Below the pieces are notes generated by a model. The model saw only the letters and a program-made list of their open reading frames with translations, ran no database searches and was not told the origin of the DNA. Positions 30,389 through 39,602 of a stretch of DNA of 64,000 nucleotides are shown piece after piece; position 1 is the first letter of the stretch; each line of letters opens with the position of its first letter. This DNA is from Granulicella sp. L46 (lineage in GTDB: Bacteria; Acidobacteriota; Terriglobia; Terriglobales; Acidobacteriaceae): NCBI RefSeq assembly GCF_009765785.1, contig NZ_LMUT01000005.1, positions 41,777-105,776 of the forward strand, written 5' to 3'. The translations under genes and the position numbers were made by a program.

Positions 30389-31762
30389 TTACTGTGCTCC
30401 GCGGCGCCGAAGGATCGTCTTGATGGTCTCGAACATGATCAACAGATCGAGGCCCAGCGTCTGATGCTTCACGTAGTACAAGTCATAGGCCAGCTTCTCG
30501 CGACTCTGTTCAAGGGTCGCTCCGTAGCCGTAGCGGATCTGCGCCCATCCGGTAAGGCCGGGACGGATCATGTTCCGTACGTCATAGAAGGGCAGCTCCT
30601 GCGCGAGCCAGGATACGAACTCGGGACGCTCAGGCCGAGGTCCAACAAAGCTCATATCGCCGCGCAACACATTCCACAACTGCGGAACCTCATCCAGGCG
30701 CGTCTTGCGCATGAACTGTCCCACCCGCGTCACACGAGGATCGTTCTTCTGAGCCCACTGTGCGCCTTCGGCCTCTGCGTCCACCACCATCGTACGGAAC
30801 TTGTACACGTTGAATATCTTGCCGTTCAGGCCAACCCGTTCCTGCCGAAAAAATACCGGCCCTGGCGAGGAAAGCCTCACCAGCAAAACCACAAACGGAA
30901 ATAGCGGCAAAAAGAGAATGAGGCCGATCGCTGCCACCAGTGTTGAAGCGATCCTCAACAGGAACTGTTGCGACGGCTTCATCCGAAAGCCTTCGCAAAA
31001 CAGAAGGTCGCTTGGGCGGAGCCCATCCAGCTGCAGTTTGCCGGTCAGCCGCTCGAGCACACTGCCTACCTCTTCAATCGTCACTCCGCGAAAGCGCATT
31101 GAGAGCAGGCCGTCGACGGGTAGCTCTCCGCGGCGGTCGTCCAGCGCAATCACGATGCGATCGATCGATGTCTCCGACGCCATCTGCTCAACGGCTGTGG
31201 CGAACGTCCGTTTACGCCCCGCCTTATCCAGCGCGGGGGCGTCCCACCCAACGACCACCATGCCGCACTCGCGGTGTTCGCGGATGGTCTCGATGATCGA
31301 GTTCGCTCGCTCGCCCTCGCCCAGTACATATACCCGTTCCTGAAACACAGCATGTCCGCTGATCCACTCAAACGCGCTGCGCCATACAATCAACCCCGCC
31401 ACCACCAGGATCAGGCCGAGCAGAAATACAAACCGCGCAATCGCCGCTTGCGGAAATACGTACACAATAGCCGACAGCGCGAATGCCAGGCATCCCATCA
31501 CCAGCAGAAGCCGGAAATAGATCTCCCAGCGTGCTGAGATATGTTGCGGCTCGTAAAGATCGAAGTAGTAGGCGCACAAAATGGTGCACACCGTCAGGGC
31601 CGCAATCTTCACTATCCCGTGGTCATGCCCGAGCACATTGAACGTCTGTCCACCAAGTACGATCGCCGACGCCAGTACGAACGAGCCGCATACGATGAAG
31701 GCTTCGCACAGAATCAGAACGACCGTCCGGGTCGGATAGTAAACATTCAGTAGCTTTATCAT
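30389..31762 (-). CDS. Undecaprenyl-phosphate sugar phosphotransferase, exosortase-associated type
   Basis: Starts polysaccharide repeat units by moving a sugar-1-phosphate from a UDP-sugar to undecaprenyl phosphate. The 457-residue product has four to five N-terminal membrane segments and a central dinucleotide-like domain ([29 protein letters not shown]). One more helix ([21 protein letters not shown]) precedes the catalytic domain: [45 protein letters not shown] block, [14 protein letters not shown] and [10 protein letters not shown]. This matches the PEP-CTERM/EpsB-associated sugar transferases. It is the last gene of the six-gene minus-strand operon. Confidence 0.92.
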   Translation of the reverse strand: MIKLLNVYYPTRTVVLILCEAFIVCGSFVLASAIVLGGQTFNVLGHDHGIVKIAALTVCTILCAYYFDLYEPQHISARWEIYFRLLLVMGCLAFALSAIVYVFPQAAIARFVFLLGLILVVAGLIVWRSAFEWISGHAVFQERVYVLGEGERANSIIETIREHRECGMVVVGWDAPALDKAGRKRTFATAVEQMASETSIDRIVIALDDRRGELPVDGLLSMRFRGVTIEEVGSVLERLTGKLQLDGLRPSDLLFCEGFRMKPSQQFLLRIASTLVAAIGLILFLPLFPFVVLLVRLSSPGPVFFRQERVGLNGKIFNVYKFRTMVVDAEAEGAQWAQKNDPRVTRVGQFMRKTRLDEVPQLWNVLRGDMSFVGPRPERPEFVSWLAQELPFYDVRNMIRPGLTGWAQIRYGYGATLEQSREKLAYDLYYVKHQTLGLDLLIMFETIKTILRRRGAQ

Positions 31763-31781
31763 GCGTGCACCGTACTCTGCC

Positions 31782-32726
31782 CTACTCTTTCTTTGTTTCG
31801 TAGCGGTAGTAGTAGCTTCCGCTCATGGGTGGCTTTTCGACGGCATTCAGTACAAACCCAATAACATTCGAAGCCTTCAACTCCTGCTGTGCGCGCTGTG
31901 CTACTGGGAACGTCGTTACACCGGAGCGGGCTACCAAGAGCACCGCATCACACGATCGCGCCAGGTTCACCGCATCGGAAACCAGCAACACCGGAGGTGA
32001 GTCGACAATGATCCAGTCGAAGTGCGGCTTTACGGCTGTCAGCAACTCATCAAATCGCTTGCTCGCCGAAAGATCGGCAGCGAGGTCTCCACCATCGCCG
32101 CCCGGAATGAATGCAATGTTATTCAACACCGCGGTCATCGAGGGGTCGCGGTCCTTTGCCTCTTCAGGAAATTGCATAACCTCCTGCAGGCTGGCTTTCC
32201 CCGACAGATAATCCGGAAGCCCAGGATGAAACTCGCTCCCCAAATAATGATGCAGACTGGAGCACCGCATATCGCCGTCGATCAGCAACACCTTGCTGCT
32301 CTTGTGGCGAGCCAGGTTGATCGCCAGGTTGACCGCGATGAAGCTCTTGCCTTCCTGTGGAAGGCCGCTGCTGATCAAGACAGTCTTCAGGTTGCGAAGA
32401 TCTCGAAACTCCTGGATCCGCGATCGGAGGCTGCGGAACTGCTCGACGCCTACACCGCCGCGCTCCAGCGCAGGCAACCGCTCAAACGACGGATTCCATG
32501 GCCTCCGGCGTACATCGCTAAGGAACGAAGAGTCGACCGTTACAGGTTCCTCTGTCAATGCCGAGGCTGTTACCTCCGGCGCCTGCACAACATCCGCAAC
32601 CACCGGTGGCATTGCCGCCGCGAACGCCAGACTTTTGTGCTCTGGCTCCTCAGGTGTTGCAACGGCTTGCGCGCCAGACTTCCGCTCCGCCTCTGCTCGT
32701 TGTAGCGCTTCGTAGATGTGGCTCAT
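31782..32726 (-). CDS. Exosortase-associated tyrosine autokinase (CpsD/CapB-like)
   Basis: Cytoplasmic BY-kinase part that pairs with the Wzz-like partner to control polymer length and export. The 314-residue product starts SHIYEALQRAEAERKSG, usual for the exosortase-locus kinases. It has Walker A SSGLPQEGKSFIAVNLA, Walker A' VLLIDGDMR and Walker B WIIVDSPPVLLVSDA. The C-terminus has a tyrosine cluster (SYYYRYE), the expected autophosphorylation tail. Its start codon overlaps the stop of the upstream ATPase gene (ATGA), indicating translational coupling. Confidence 0.9.
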   Translation of the reverse strand: MSHIYEALQRAEAERKSGAQAVATPEEPEHKSLAFAAAMPPVVADVVQAPEVTASALTEEPVTVDSSFLSDVRRRPWNPSFERLPALERGGVGVEQFRSLRSRIQEFRDLRNLKTVLISSGLPQEGKSFIAVNLAINLARHKSSKVLLIDGDMRCSSLHHYLGSEFHPGLPDYLSGKASLQEVMQFPEEAKDRDPSMTAVLNNIAFIPGGDGGDLAADLSASKRFDELLTAVKPHFDWIIVDSPPVLLVSDAVNLARSCDAVLLVARSGVTTFPVAQRAQQELKASNVIGFVLNAVEKPPMSGSYYYRYETKKE

Positions 32727-33646
32727 CGGCCGCCCCCAGGTTCTCTATTAAAGGAGTTCATAAACTTTCCCGTTTCCATCGGACGAAGTGGATTGTGCAG
32801 CCCTTCTCCGTGCTGTGAAGGAGCCATCAGAAAGGACTGCATGTCCAGTTCCAGATCTGCCGCCACCTGAGCGATCAGCGATCCCGGGATCACGTTGATC
32901 TGCTCAACATAGCCAAGAATCAGCGAATGCTCACAGATCAAGTTGATCGTCCGGGGAATCCCCTGGCTGTACGTGTAGATCAGCTGGATCGCTTCTGGCG
33001 AAAAGATTGCATTCGTGGTGCCCGCAATCCGCAAACGCTCCGCGATGTATTCGCCAGTCTGCTCAGCAGTAAGCGACTGCGTGCGGCACCATAGGAAAAT
33101 TCGTTGCCGCAGCTGCCGCACGCTGGGATGCCGCAGCTTCTCCTCCAACTCCGGTTGGCCGGAAAGCACGATCTGCAACAGTTTCTCGGACGACGATTCG
33201 AGGTTCGTGAGCAGGCGAATCTCCTCCAGCAGCTCCCACGAAAGATTCTGCGCCTCGTCGACCACCACCACGCATGTCTCCTGCGCGCGATACCGCTCGA
33301 TCAGCCAGCGATTGAGTTGCAGCAGCATGCCCGACTTGGTGCGCGAATTCGGCGTGAGCCCGAAATCCGTCAGGACGAACTCCAGGAAGTCGAGCGGATC
33401 GAGCAGGGGATTGAACACGAACGATGTGTGTACGCGTCGTTGGCCAAGCGATCCGAGCGCGCTTCTCAGCAGCGTCGTCTTGCCCGTTCCCACTTCGCCC
33501 GTGAGGACCGTGAATCCCTTGCGCTCCGAGATGCCATACTCCAACCCCGCGAGAGCCTCTCGCGTGTGCGGCATCATGTACAGGAAACGAGGGTCTGGAC
33601 TCGTGCCGAATGGACTGGTTTGCAGATTGAAAAATTTTCTATACAT
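32723..33646 (-). CDS. Exosortase-locus secretion ATPase (ExeA-like)
   Basis: A 307-residue AAA-type ATPase of the type found in XrtA/PEP-CTERM loci. It begins MYRKFFNLQTSPFGTSPDPRF, then Walker A TGEVGTGKTTLLR near residues 48-60, Walker B VVVVDEAQNLSWELLEEIR and a sensor region LSGQPELEEKL. IPRTINLICEHSLILGY follows, as in ExeA/GspA-like proteins. Predicted to power or time assembly of the export machine. It sits between the Wzz-like gene (2-bp gap) and the autokinase gene (4-bp overlap). Confidence 0.88.
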   Translation of the reverse strand: MYRKFFNLQTSPFGTSPDPRFLYMMPHTREALAGLEYGISERKGFTVLTGEVGTGKTTLLRSALGSLGQRRVHTSFVFNPLLDPLDFLEFVLTDFGLTPNSRTKSGMLLQLNRWLIERYRAQETCVVVVDEAQNLSWELLEEIRLLTNLESSSEKLLQIVLSGQPELEEKLRHPSVRQLRQRIFLWCRTQSLTAEQTGEYIAERLRIAGTTNAIFSPEAIQLIYTYSQGIPRTINLICEHSLILGYVEQINVIPGSLIAQVAADLELDMQSFLMAPSQHGEGLHNPLRPMETGKFMNSFNREPGGGR

Positions 33647-33648
33647 GG

Positions 33649-35175
33649 CTAGCTACCAACATTCGCAAGCGATTTGTTTGCGGCAGGAGCATCGTCTTTC
33701 AGCAGGTTTTTGAGGGAACCCTTCCCTTTGCCTTTGGTTTCATGAATCAAGGCAATCGTGGCCAGCGTCGGAAGCTTCGTGAACGTCCATACATCGCGCT
33801 CTGTCCGCAAAGATTTGTCCTTGAACTCAAGGAACGCTATCAGCAGTACACCAAATCCGAGACCGAGCACCAATCCGCCAATCGCAAACATGCTGCGATT
33901 CGGGAACGTCGGCGCATCCGGAAGATTTGCGTCGTCCATGATTTTGAAATTCTCACCCTCCTGGCGGCGTTCCAGGTCGGTTGCCATCTGTGAGTTGTTC
34001 ATTTTGCCGAGCAGACTGTTATAGAACTCCTGTGCTTGGTCATGATCGCGCGTAAGGTCTTTCATCTTAGCCTCAACCAGCGGTGTGGATTGGATCTTGC
34101 CTTGATACTGACGAATCTGGGCCTGCAGCTCGCCCTGCTGCTGCTTCTTCTGCGCGATCGCCTGGGTCATTGCCGTAACCTGCGCGCGCAGTTGCATCGT
34201 ACCGGGCGTGTCGTAGTGTGGCGCTGCCGGGGTTGCTGCGGAAGACGCCGCTGGTGCTGCCGCTACTGCCATCTGCTTCTTCAAATCGTCGATCTGCCGC
34301 TGAACCGCAATCACATCTGGATAATCCGGTGTGTAGCGCGCTTTCAGATCCGCTTCCTTGTCTTCAAGCCTCTGTAGCTCGAGCGTATCGGCTTGTGGCG
34401 TCGACCTCATTCCCGGCGCCGCCGGCGACTGCCGCGACTCCTGCGCAAGCATCGACTCAACCAGGGTCTTTTCACTCTCCATGCGCGTCAGCGTCTGCGT
34501 GGTTGCGTCCAGCTGCGTATTCAGGGTATTGAGCATCTCCATGTTCGGCGCCTGCTGCTCTGGCAGCGTCCCCATGTATTGCTTCTGGAACTCGGCCAGC
34601 TTCTGGTCCTGCTGATCCAGGTTGGCCTTTGCCTGCTCCAGTTGGCCCTTAATAAACGCTGTAGTACCTTCAGCCGACTGCTCGCGAGCCTGCAGGTTTT
34701 CACTAACAAACAGCGATGTAATTTCGCGGCACACCAGCTGCGCCGTGTGTGGATCCGACGCCGTGAACGAGATGAAGAATCCCGGCAGCCCGCCCGCTCC
34801 TTGGATCTCGGAATGAATCGGCGTGATGCCGATGTTCTTCCGCGTGCTGACGACCTTGTCGTCCATATCCATTCCGGGCGTGCCAAGATTGAACCGCTCA
34901 ATGATTGGCTCCAACCTTGAGCGGCTCAGAATTTGCTCCTTCATTGAAGCCAGCCGGCTATCGAGGTCTTGCTCGATGATCGGCTTCACATACGTGTCCG
35001 GCACCGTCTGCGGCTCAATCAGCACCAGCGTCTGCGACGTGTAAATCGGCGTGATCTTGTACGTGATCGCGACCGCGATGATCGGCAACAGCAGCGCGGG
35101 GATAATGATCATCCAGCCGCGGCGCTTCAGGATGGCGAAATAGTCTTCAATTACGAGTGGACGATGACCAAGCAT
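33649..35175 (-). CDS. Wzz/GNVR polysaccharide chain-length determinant
   Basis: A 508-residue inner-membrane protein of the polysaccharide co-polymerase type. A first membrane helix (IIIPALLLPIIAVAITYKI, about residues 18-36) and a second (SMFAIGGLVLGLGFGVLLIAFLEF, about 440-463) flank a large periplasmic part. That part holds the Wzz domain (SQTLVLIEPQTVPDTYVKP), a long coiled coil (about 165-400, with QLEQAKANLDQQDQKLAEFQKQ) and the GNVR-type segment before helix two. The cytoplasmic tail has no tyrosine-kinase domain; that is encoded separately at 31782-32726. Confidence 0.9.
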   Translation of the reverse strand: MLGHRPLVIEDYFAILKRRGWMIIIPALLLPIIAVAITYKITPIYTSQTLVLIEPQTVPDTYVKPIIEQDLDSRLASMKEQILSRSRLEPIIERFNLGTPGMDMDDKVVSTRKNIGITPIHSEIQGAGGLPGFFISFTASDPHTAQLVCREITSLFVSENLQAREQSAEGTTAFIKGQLEQAKANLDQQDQKLAEFQKQYMGTLPEQQAPNMEMLNTLNTQLDATTQTLTRMESEKTLVESMLAQESRQSPAAPGMRSTPQADTLELQRLEDKEADLKARYTPDYPDVIAVQRQIDDLKKQMAVAAAPAASSAATPAAPHYDTPGTMQLRAQVTAMTQAIAQKKQQQGELQAQIRQYQGKIQSTPLVEAKMKDLTRDHDQAQEFYNSLLGKMNNSQMATDLERRQEGENFKIMDDANLPDAPTFPNRSMFAIGGLVLGLGFGVLLIAFLEFKDKSLRTERDVWTFTKLPTLATIALIHETKGKGKGSLKNLLKDDAPAANKSLANVGS

Positions 35176-35184
35176 GCGATTTCC

Positions 35185-36462
35185 TTAGAAGTGCCCGAAA
35201 TGTTGTGCGCCCGGTGAATACGTAATTCCAACCGAAAACGTCTGGCTAAGACCACTGTAGGCCGGCTGTACGACTACAACATTGCTTTGGTTCTGAGTTA
35301 CGGCCGTATAGCTGAAATATGCGGAAAACGAGCGGCTGAGTCTGCGTGATACCTGGCCTCCGCCGTACGTTGAGTGATAGTCTTCGTCGACTCCAGCGAT
35401 ATTCGCCAGCGACGAGCTCTGTGCGTAGGATGCCGTCAGCGCTCCCTGCCAGTTGCGGCTGAACTGCTCTCGAACGGTGCCCCCAATCGTGCTCGTAAGC
35501 GCTCCAAACACCACTCCCGACCCTGCGTTTGTGGCGCGAGAGTAAGCTACGCTGGCAGTTGTGGTTCTGCGGCTGTACGTGAGGCTTGCACTCGCTACCG
35601 GAGTTATCTCCGAGGGAATTAAATTGGAGGTAGAGCCGGATCCAAACGTTCTCTGCGGACCTGCCGTGACGATCATCGTCAGGAAGCGCGTCAACTGACG
35701 TTGATACTCGAAGGTGATGCCTTCGGTTTCAAAAGGGTAGCTTTTTCCAAGGTACTTGTTATCCGTGTAGCTGTAGATGACGTTGGCGCTCGCTGAACTT
35801 CGCGCATCGATTCGATACGTGGGCCCAACGCTTCCGGTAAACGTCGAGGAGTCGATGCCTTGGTTGCTTAGAAAGTGCAGGATCTGCCATGAAGCCGAAC
35901 CGTTGATCGATAGACTCCGGTTCACGGTGCGTGTGACGCCTCCGTTGAGTCCATTCCCCACGCGCGTCGCATAGTTCGTGAAGATGCTCTGCGTCGGCTG
36001 GTCTCCAATCTGCACTGGCTCAACTCCGATATCTCCCACCCCTGGTATTCCCGAGAGCCCGGTCGTCGGCGATTCCGGCAGATAACTCACCGCATCGTCG
36101 ATCACAAAGTTCCAGTTCTTGGTGGCCACCACCTGGCTCGCCGCCAGGTTCTGGAAGGTTGAGTTCGGCGGATATCCCGGTACCGAGGAATACAAATAGC
36201 CGCCCGAATACACCAGGCTGAACGGCTTATCCGGACTCGAAGAAAGATAGCCGAGACTTCCACTCAAGGCGGTCGAGTAATTGGTTCCGCTGTTATATCC
36301 CGTCAAGAACGATTCCGAAGCGCTCAACGAGTACGTCAGCGTTCCCTCGACCGATGGCAGAGAGAACCCGAAGCTCGGAGGTGTCGACATGGGCGGCGCC
36401 TGTGCCTCAGCCCGCCATCCAAGCGCCAACAACAGAACCGGCGCCACAAGGTATGCCTTCAT
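35185..36462 (-). CDS. Exosortase-associated outer-membrane beta-barrel protein
   Basis: The 425-residue product has a signal peptide (KAYLVAPVLLLALGWRAEAQ) and a body of repeated amphipathic strands rich in Ser, Tyr and Thr (SLTYSRRTTTASVAYSRAT, SFSAYFSYTAVTQNQ) that ends QTFSVGITYSPGAQHFGHF. This is the pattern of the large barrel encoded in PEP-CTERM polysaccharide loci and may form the outer-membrane exit. An ATG at 36474 overlaps the upstream stop, but ATG 36462 has GAGGAGAACG and starts the signal peptide. It lies between the export-protein and Wzz-like genes. Confidence 0.8.
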   Translation of the reverse strand: MKAYLVAPVLLLALGWRAEAQAPPMSTPPSFGFSLPSVEGTLTYSLSASESFLTGYNSGTNYSTALSGSLGYLSSSPDKPFSLVYSGGYLYSSVPGYPPNSTFQNLAASQVVATKNWNFVIDDAVSYLPESPTTGLSGIPGVGDIGVEPVQIGDQPTQSIFTNYATRVGNGLNGGVTRTVNRSLSINGSASWQILHFLSNQGIDSSTFTGSVGPTYRIDARSSASANVIYSYTDNKYLGKSYPFETEGITFEYQRQLTRFLTMIVTAGPQRTFGSGSTSNLIPSEITPVASASLTYSRRTTTASVAYSRATNAGSGVVFGALTSTIGGTVREQFSRNWQGALTASYAQSSSLANIAGVDEDYHSTYGGGQVSRRLSRSFSAYFSYTAVTQNQSNVVVVQPAYSGLSQTFSVGITYSPGAQHFGHF

Positions 36463-36470
36463 CGTTCTCC

Positions 36471-37154
36471 TCATGGGACCACGATCGTATCCCCTGGAAG
36501 CAGAGGAACGTCCTGAGAGTTGTCGCCCTTAAGCGCGAGCTTGTAGTTGAACGGAATTTTGGTCTGCTTTCCCTGGGGCCCGCGCAGAATATAGATATGC
36601 TTTCCGCTGGTGTAAGGAGTCAGACCACCTGCCTGGGCAATCGCCTGCAACGGGGTCATCCCCGCCGTCAACTCAATCGGCCCCGCGTGCTGTATCTCTC
36701 CCACCAGGTACACCCGCTGACTTCTCACCGCAGCAACCACGACCGAGACAATCGGATCCTGAATATACTTCTTCAGCTTCAACGTAATGTCATGAGCCAG
36801 GTGCATCGGCGTTAAACCAGCCGCAGGGATATCACCCACAAGTACCAGGGAGATCATTCCGTCTGGACGCACCGGGAACGTTCCTGAAACGCTCGGCTCC
36901 TGCCAAACCGTAATCTGCAATGAGTCATCGGGCCCGATGATGTACCGTGTGGCGTCCGTATCTACCGCCGCGGCGTCCGCCTTGGGAGCCGCCACTTGGG
37001 GAGCCGACTCCGGCTTTGCCGCTGGGGTGATCACAGGCTTCGCCGTCGTCTGGGCTAACCCAGCAGGCGCCAGCAACAGCGCCATCCCCGAGATCAGAAC
37101 AAAGGAAGAGGCAAACTCGGTCAATCTTCCTCTAGGTCGCACTACACCACTCAT
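36471..37154 (-). CDS. Polysaccharide export protein (Wza-like, SLBB)
   Basis: A 227-residue secreted protein of the polysaccharide-export family. After a signal-like segment (about residues 14-35, ending in PAGLAQ) and a low-complexity Ala/Pro/Lys linker comes the export domain, YIIGPDDSLQITVWQEPSVSG and FPVRPDGMISLVLVGDIPAAG (about 90-130). Then follow one SLBB-like domain (RVYLVGEIQHAGPIELTAGMTPLQAIAQAGGL) and the end LLPGDTIVVP. There is no lipobox cysteine, unlike E. coli Wza. It is the first gene of the minus-strand operon, 15 bases after the predicted sigma-54 start site, with the ribosome site AAGGAG. Confidence 0.9.
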   Translation of the reverse strand: MSGVVRPRGRLTEFASSFVLISGMALLLAPAGLAQTTAKPVITPAAKPESAPQVAAPKADAAAVDTDATRYIIGPDDSLQITVWQEPSVSGTFPVRPDGMISLVLVGDIPAAGLTPMHLAHDITLKLKKYIQDPIVSVVVAAVRSQRVYLVGEIQHAGPIELTAGMTPLQAIAQAGGLTPYTSGKHIYILRGPQGKQTKIPFNYKLALKGDNSQDVPLLPGDTIVVP

Positions 37155-37180
37155 GAGAACTCCTTAGGCAAATACTGATA

Positions 37181-37195
37181 GCACCGCGTGGGCCA
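37181..37195 (-). promoter_or_regulatory. Sigma-54 promoter of the polysaccharide operon
   Basis: Read on the minus strand: TGGCCCACGCGGTGCTA, with GG and GC ten bases apart. The predicted start site (about 37169) gives a 15-base leader that still contains AAGGAG before the first ATG. GCAAAAAGTTGC, similar to the candidate activator dyads, sits at 37199-37210 but much closer to this promoter than in the other cases. Confidence 0.7.
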
Positions 37196-37861
37196 AACGC
37201 AAAAAGTTGCATGTACTCTTTCAATCAAAATCGCGCTTCTACGGCAAGTAACTTGTTTTGTGCTGGTTACCATCCAGGAATAGGCTGCCGACTAAGCACG
37301 ATGTCACGACGGCTTTCAACTGCAGGTGCAAAGTGATGCACGACGTTGTTAAAAGTGGTAAATCTATTCCACATTGGCAAGGAGACTTCCTTTCTCCTTC
37401 CCGAATCGGACTCATGCCTGGTGGCGCCCGTTGATCGGTCGCTCTTTTAGCCCCCTTGGAAGCTGCCCTCTTAGGAGAAACAAGGCTCTATAGCTCGCTG
37501 CGTCACCTCAGACGGGCGGGCAGGAAATCCCCTGGAATGCGCTGGCTGTCGATGAAGTTACGCCCACAATCCTCGCTTGGATTGAATCTCGCCACTACGT
37601 TCCCGACGCTTTGCAGGCGCGTCCAGACGCCGGGCTCCGCCCAAGCGTAGTCATAACTCTTTTGTTGTGATATTGATAAGGACGATCGAAATCGAGTCGA
37701 CGCATTGGATGGCCCCGATCACCAGTCTTCGCAACGAGCTAAGAGCACTTCAGAATTGCGATAGCCAGCACTCCAACGCGAACAGATCAGCTTCAAAGCC
37801 AGACCCCTCCCGGCTCGCGGGTCTTGTGATTGACAGATAAACTCGTCCCGGCGCACGGTTG
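37196..37861. other. Divergent control region of the polysaccharide/exosortase locus
   Basis: About 670 non-coding bases between the two divergent sigma-54 promoters. It holds GCAAAAAGTTGC (37199-37210) and a one-mismatch variant GCAAAGTGATGC (37328-37339), possible activator sites. No open frame with gene-like character was seen. The length leaves ample room for DNA looping by enhancer-binding proteins. Confidence 0.5.
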
Positions 37862-37878
37862 TGGCAGCGGAATTGCTT
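37862..37878 (+). promoter_or_regulatory. Sigma-54 promoter of the exosortase gene
   Basis: TGGCAGCGGAATTGCTT is the closest match in the window to the sigma-54 consensus (TGGCA and TTGCTT, GG and GC ten apart). Predicted start near 37888, where AAGAAGG begins, 18 bases before ATG 37906. The GTG at 37861 therefore lies inside the promoter and cannot be the start codon. Confidence 0.85.
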
Positions 37879-37905
37879 GACTTCTCTAAGAAGGTACCTT
37901 TCAGC

Positions 37906-38829
37906 ATGCCGGACATTCAATCCGCCACCATCCCAGCGCCGACGATCGAGAACGAGAACGAGCACGCCCCGGCACCCTCGCGGGCGACCGAATCCTGGCT
38001 CCCGTGGCTGCCGTACATCATTCTCGCGCTGGTCGTTACCGCCCTCTACTACCAGGTCATCGGCAAGCTGGTAATGGATTGGTATGACAACCCTGACTTC
38101 TCTCACGGCTTTCTGGTCGCTCCCTTCGCGGTCTTCCTGCTGTGGGACAAGCGCAAAGTTCTGCGCGACACGCCAATCCAGCAAACCTGGTCAGGCATCT
38201 GGCTGCTCATCGCCGCCATCTTCGTCCTGTTCATGGGCGTCTACGGCGCAGAACTCTTCCTCTCCCGCCTCTCGTTCGTTATGCTTCTCGCCGGCATCGT
38301 CTGGACGCTCTGCGGACGGGCCATGCTGCGCGAGATGCGATTTGCCATTCTCGTTCTCCTGCTCGCCATTCCCATTCCGGCCGTAATCTTCAATCAGATC
38401 ACCTTCCCCCTGCAGCTACTGGCTTCCCGGATGGCTAGCGCGATCCTCCCAATCTTTGGTGTTCCAGTTCTCCGCGATGGCAACATCATCCAGCTTCCCT
38501 CCATGCAGTTGGAGGTCGCAGAGGCCTGCAGCGGCATTCGTTCGCTGATGAGCCTTTTCGCAGTCGCGATCTTCTATGGCTACTTTCTGGAGCGCAACAC
38601 CTGGCGCCGTGTGGTGCTCGCGCTAGCCAGCATTCCCATTGCTGTCTTTGCCAACGCTGCCCGCATTGTTGGCACCGGCCTGTGCGTTCAATATTGGAAT
38701 CCCGATAAAGCCGTCGGCTTCTTCCACGAATTCTCCGGCTGGCTGATGTTCATCGTCTCTCTCTGCTGCCTGTATTTCGTCCACACCTTGATGCGTCTCA
38801 AAATTCCCTCAAGCAGGAACGCAAAATGA
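37906..38829 (+). CDS. xrt: Exosortase
   Basis: Integral-membrane transpeptidase/protease that recognises the PEP-CTERM tail and is thought to move cargo to a surface anchor. The 307-residue product has about eight hydrophobic segments. The catalytic trio is in place: Cys208 in EACSGIRSL, Arg253 in NAARIVG and His274 in GFFHEFSGW. The N-terminal membrane part ends with DNPDFSHGFLV, typical of the family. It overlaps epsI by four bases (ATGA). The first 30 residues are polar and may be cytoplasmic. Start chosen from the sigma-54 promoter position and AAGAAGG. Confidence 0.93.
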   Translation: MPDIQSATIPAPTIENENEHAPAPSRATESWLPWLPYIILALVVTALYYQVIGKLVMDWYDNPDFSHGFLVAPFAVFLLWDKRKVLRDTPIQQTWSGIWLLIAAIFVLFMGVYGAELFLSRLSFVMLLAGIVWTLCGRAMLREMRFAILVLLLAIPIPAVIFNQITFPLQLLASRMASAILPIFGVPVLRDGNIIQLPSMQLEVAEACSGIRSLMSLFAVAIFYGYFLERNTWRRVVLALASIPIAVFANAARIVGTGLCVQYWNPDKAVGFFHEFSGWLMFIVSLCCLYFVHTLMRLKIPSSRNAK

Positions 38830-39482
38830 AAAGCCCTCGCTTCTGGGTAGTCTTGCTTCTATTGTTGGCGGCGTTCACTACGCTTCACCTGCGCGCCAGC
38901 GTAGATCGCGTACCGCCCAGCGAGCCCCTCAACCTGCTCCCGCAGACCATCGATTCATGGTCCAGTCAGGACGTTCCCATCAGCCAGGACACCCTCGATA
39001 TCCTCGGGGATGGCCGCTTCCTCAACCGCCTCTATACCAAATCCATGCCCAGCGGTCGGCTGGCTGAACCGCCCGTGTCTCTCTTCATTGGGTACTTCCC
39101 GACCCAGCGCACCGGCCAATCCATCCACTCTCCGCAGAACTGTCTGCCCGGCGCCGGCTGGACGTTTGTCTCTTCCGGAAAGATTTACCTGCAGGGTCCG
39201 GAACTCAAGAACTACGCTGTCGGACAATATGTCATCGCGAACGGAACCGCCAAGCAAGTCGTTCTCTACTGGTACCTCGCCCACGGCCGCAGCATTGCCA
39301 ACGACTACGTCGCCAAGGCCTACATGATGGCCGACGCGATTCGCTACAACCGCACCGACGGCGCGCTCGTCCGCCTGGTCACACCGCTCGAACCCAATGA
39401 GTCCTTCGCAACCGCACAAGCTCGCGTCGTCAAGTTTGCCGATCGTTTAGTCCCAACGCTGCCGCGCTTTATTCCCAACTAA
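38826..39482 (+). CDS. epsI: EpsI family protein (exosortase partner)
   Basis: A 218-residue protein often fused to, or encoded right after, exosortases. An N-terminal membrane segment (FWVVLLLLLAAFTTLHL) is followed by a periplasmic domain with the family signature FIGYFPTQRTGQSIHSPQNCLPGAGW (about residues 87-112, including the conserved cysteine) and YWYLAHGRSIANDYVAKAYM. The molecular role is unknown; co-conservation ties it to exosortase-dependent polysaccharide and protein sorting. Translationally coupled to the exosortase gene. Confidence 0.9.
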   Translation: MKSPRFWVVLLLLLAAFTTLHLRASVDRVPPSEPLNLLPQTIDSWSSQDVPISQDTLDILGDGRFLNRLYTKSMPSGRLAEPPVSLFIGYFPTQRTGQSIHSPQNCLPGAGWTFVSSGKIYLQGPELKNYAVGQYVIANGTAKQVVLYWYLAHGRSIANDYVAKAYMMADAIRYNRTDGALVRLVTPLEPNESFATAQARVVKFADRLVPTLPRFIPN

Positions 39483-39506
39483 TGAACACCCCGTCCTTCA
39501 CTGGAG

Positions 39507-39522
39507 TGGTAGTTGGATTGCA
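39507..39522 (+). promoter_or_regulatory. Sigma-54 promoter of the TPR lipoprotein gene
   Basis: TGGTAGTTGGATTGCA: TGG, A at the fifth position and TTGCA, with GG and GC ten apart. Predicted start near 39533, 70 bases before ATG 39603. It lies 25 bp after the epsI stop, so the gene can be read both from here and from the exosortase promoter. Confidence 0.65.
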
Positions 39523-39602
39523 ACAGTCTTAGCAACAAGTCAGTCACGCTCGCCAGCTCTCAGAACCCGCAAAGTTTGATTTACAGAATGGAAGGAAGTT
39601 CG

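Noticed and set aside
37578..37593. TGGATTGAATCTCGCC as another sigma-54 promoter
   Set aside because: Spacing fits, but only TGG and GC match and no gene begins within 300 bp.
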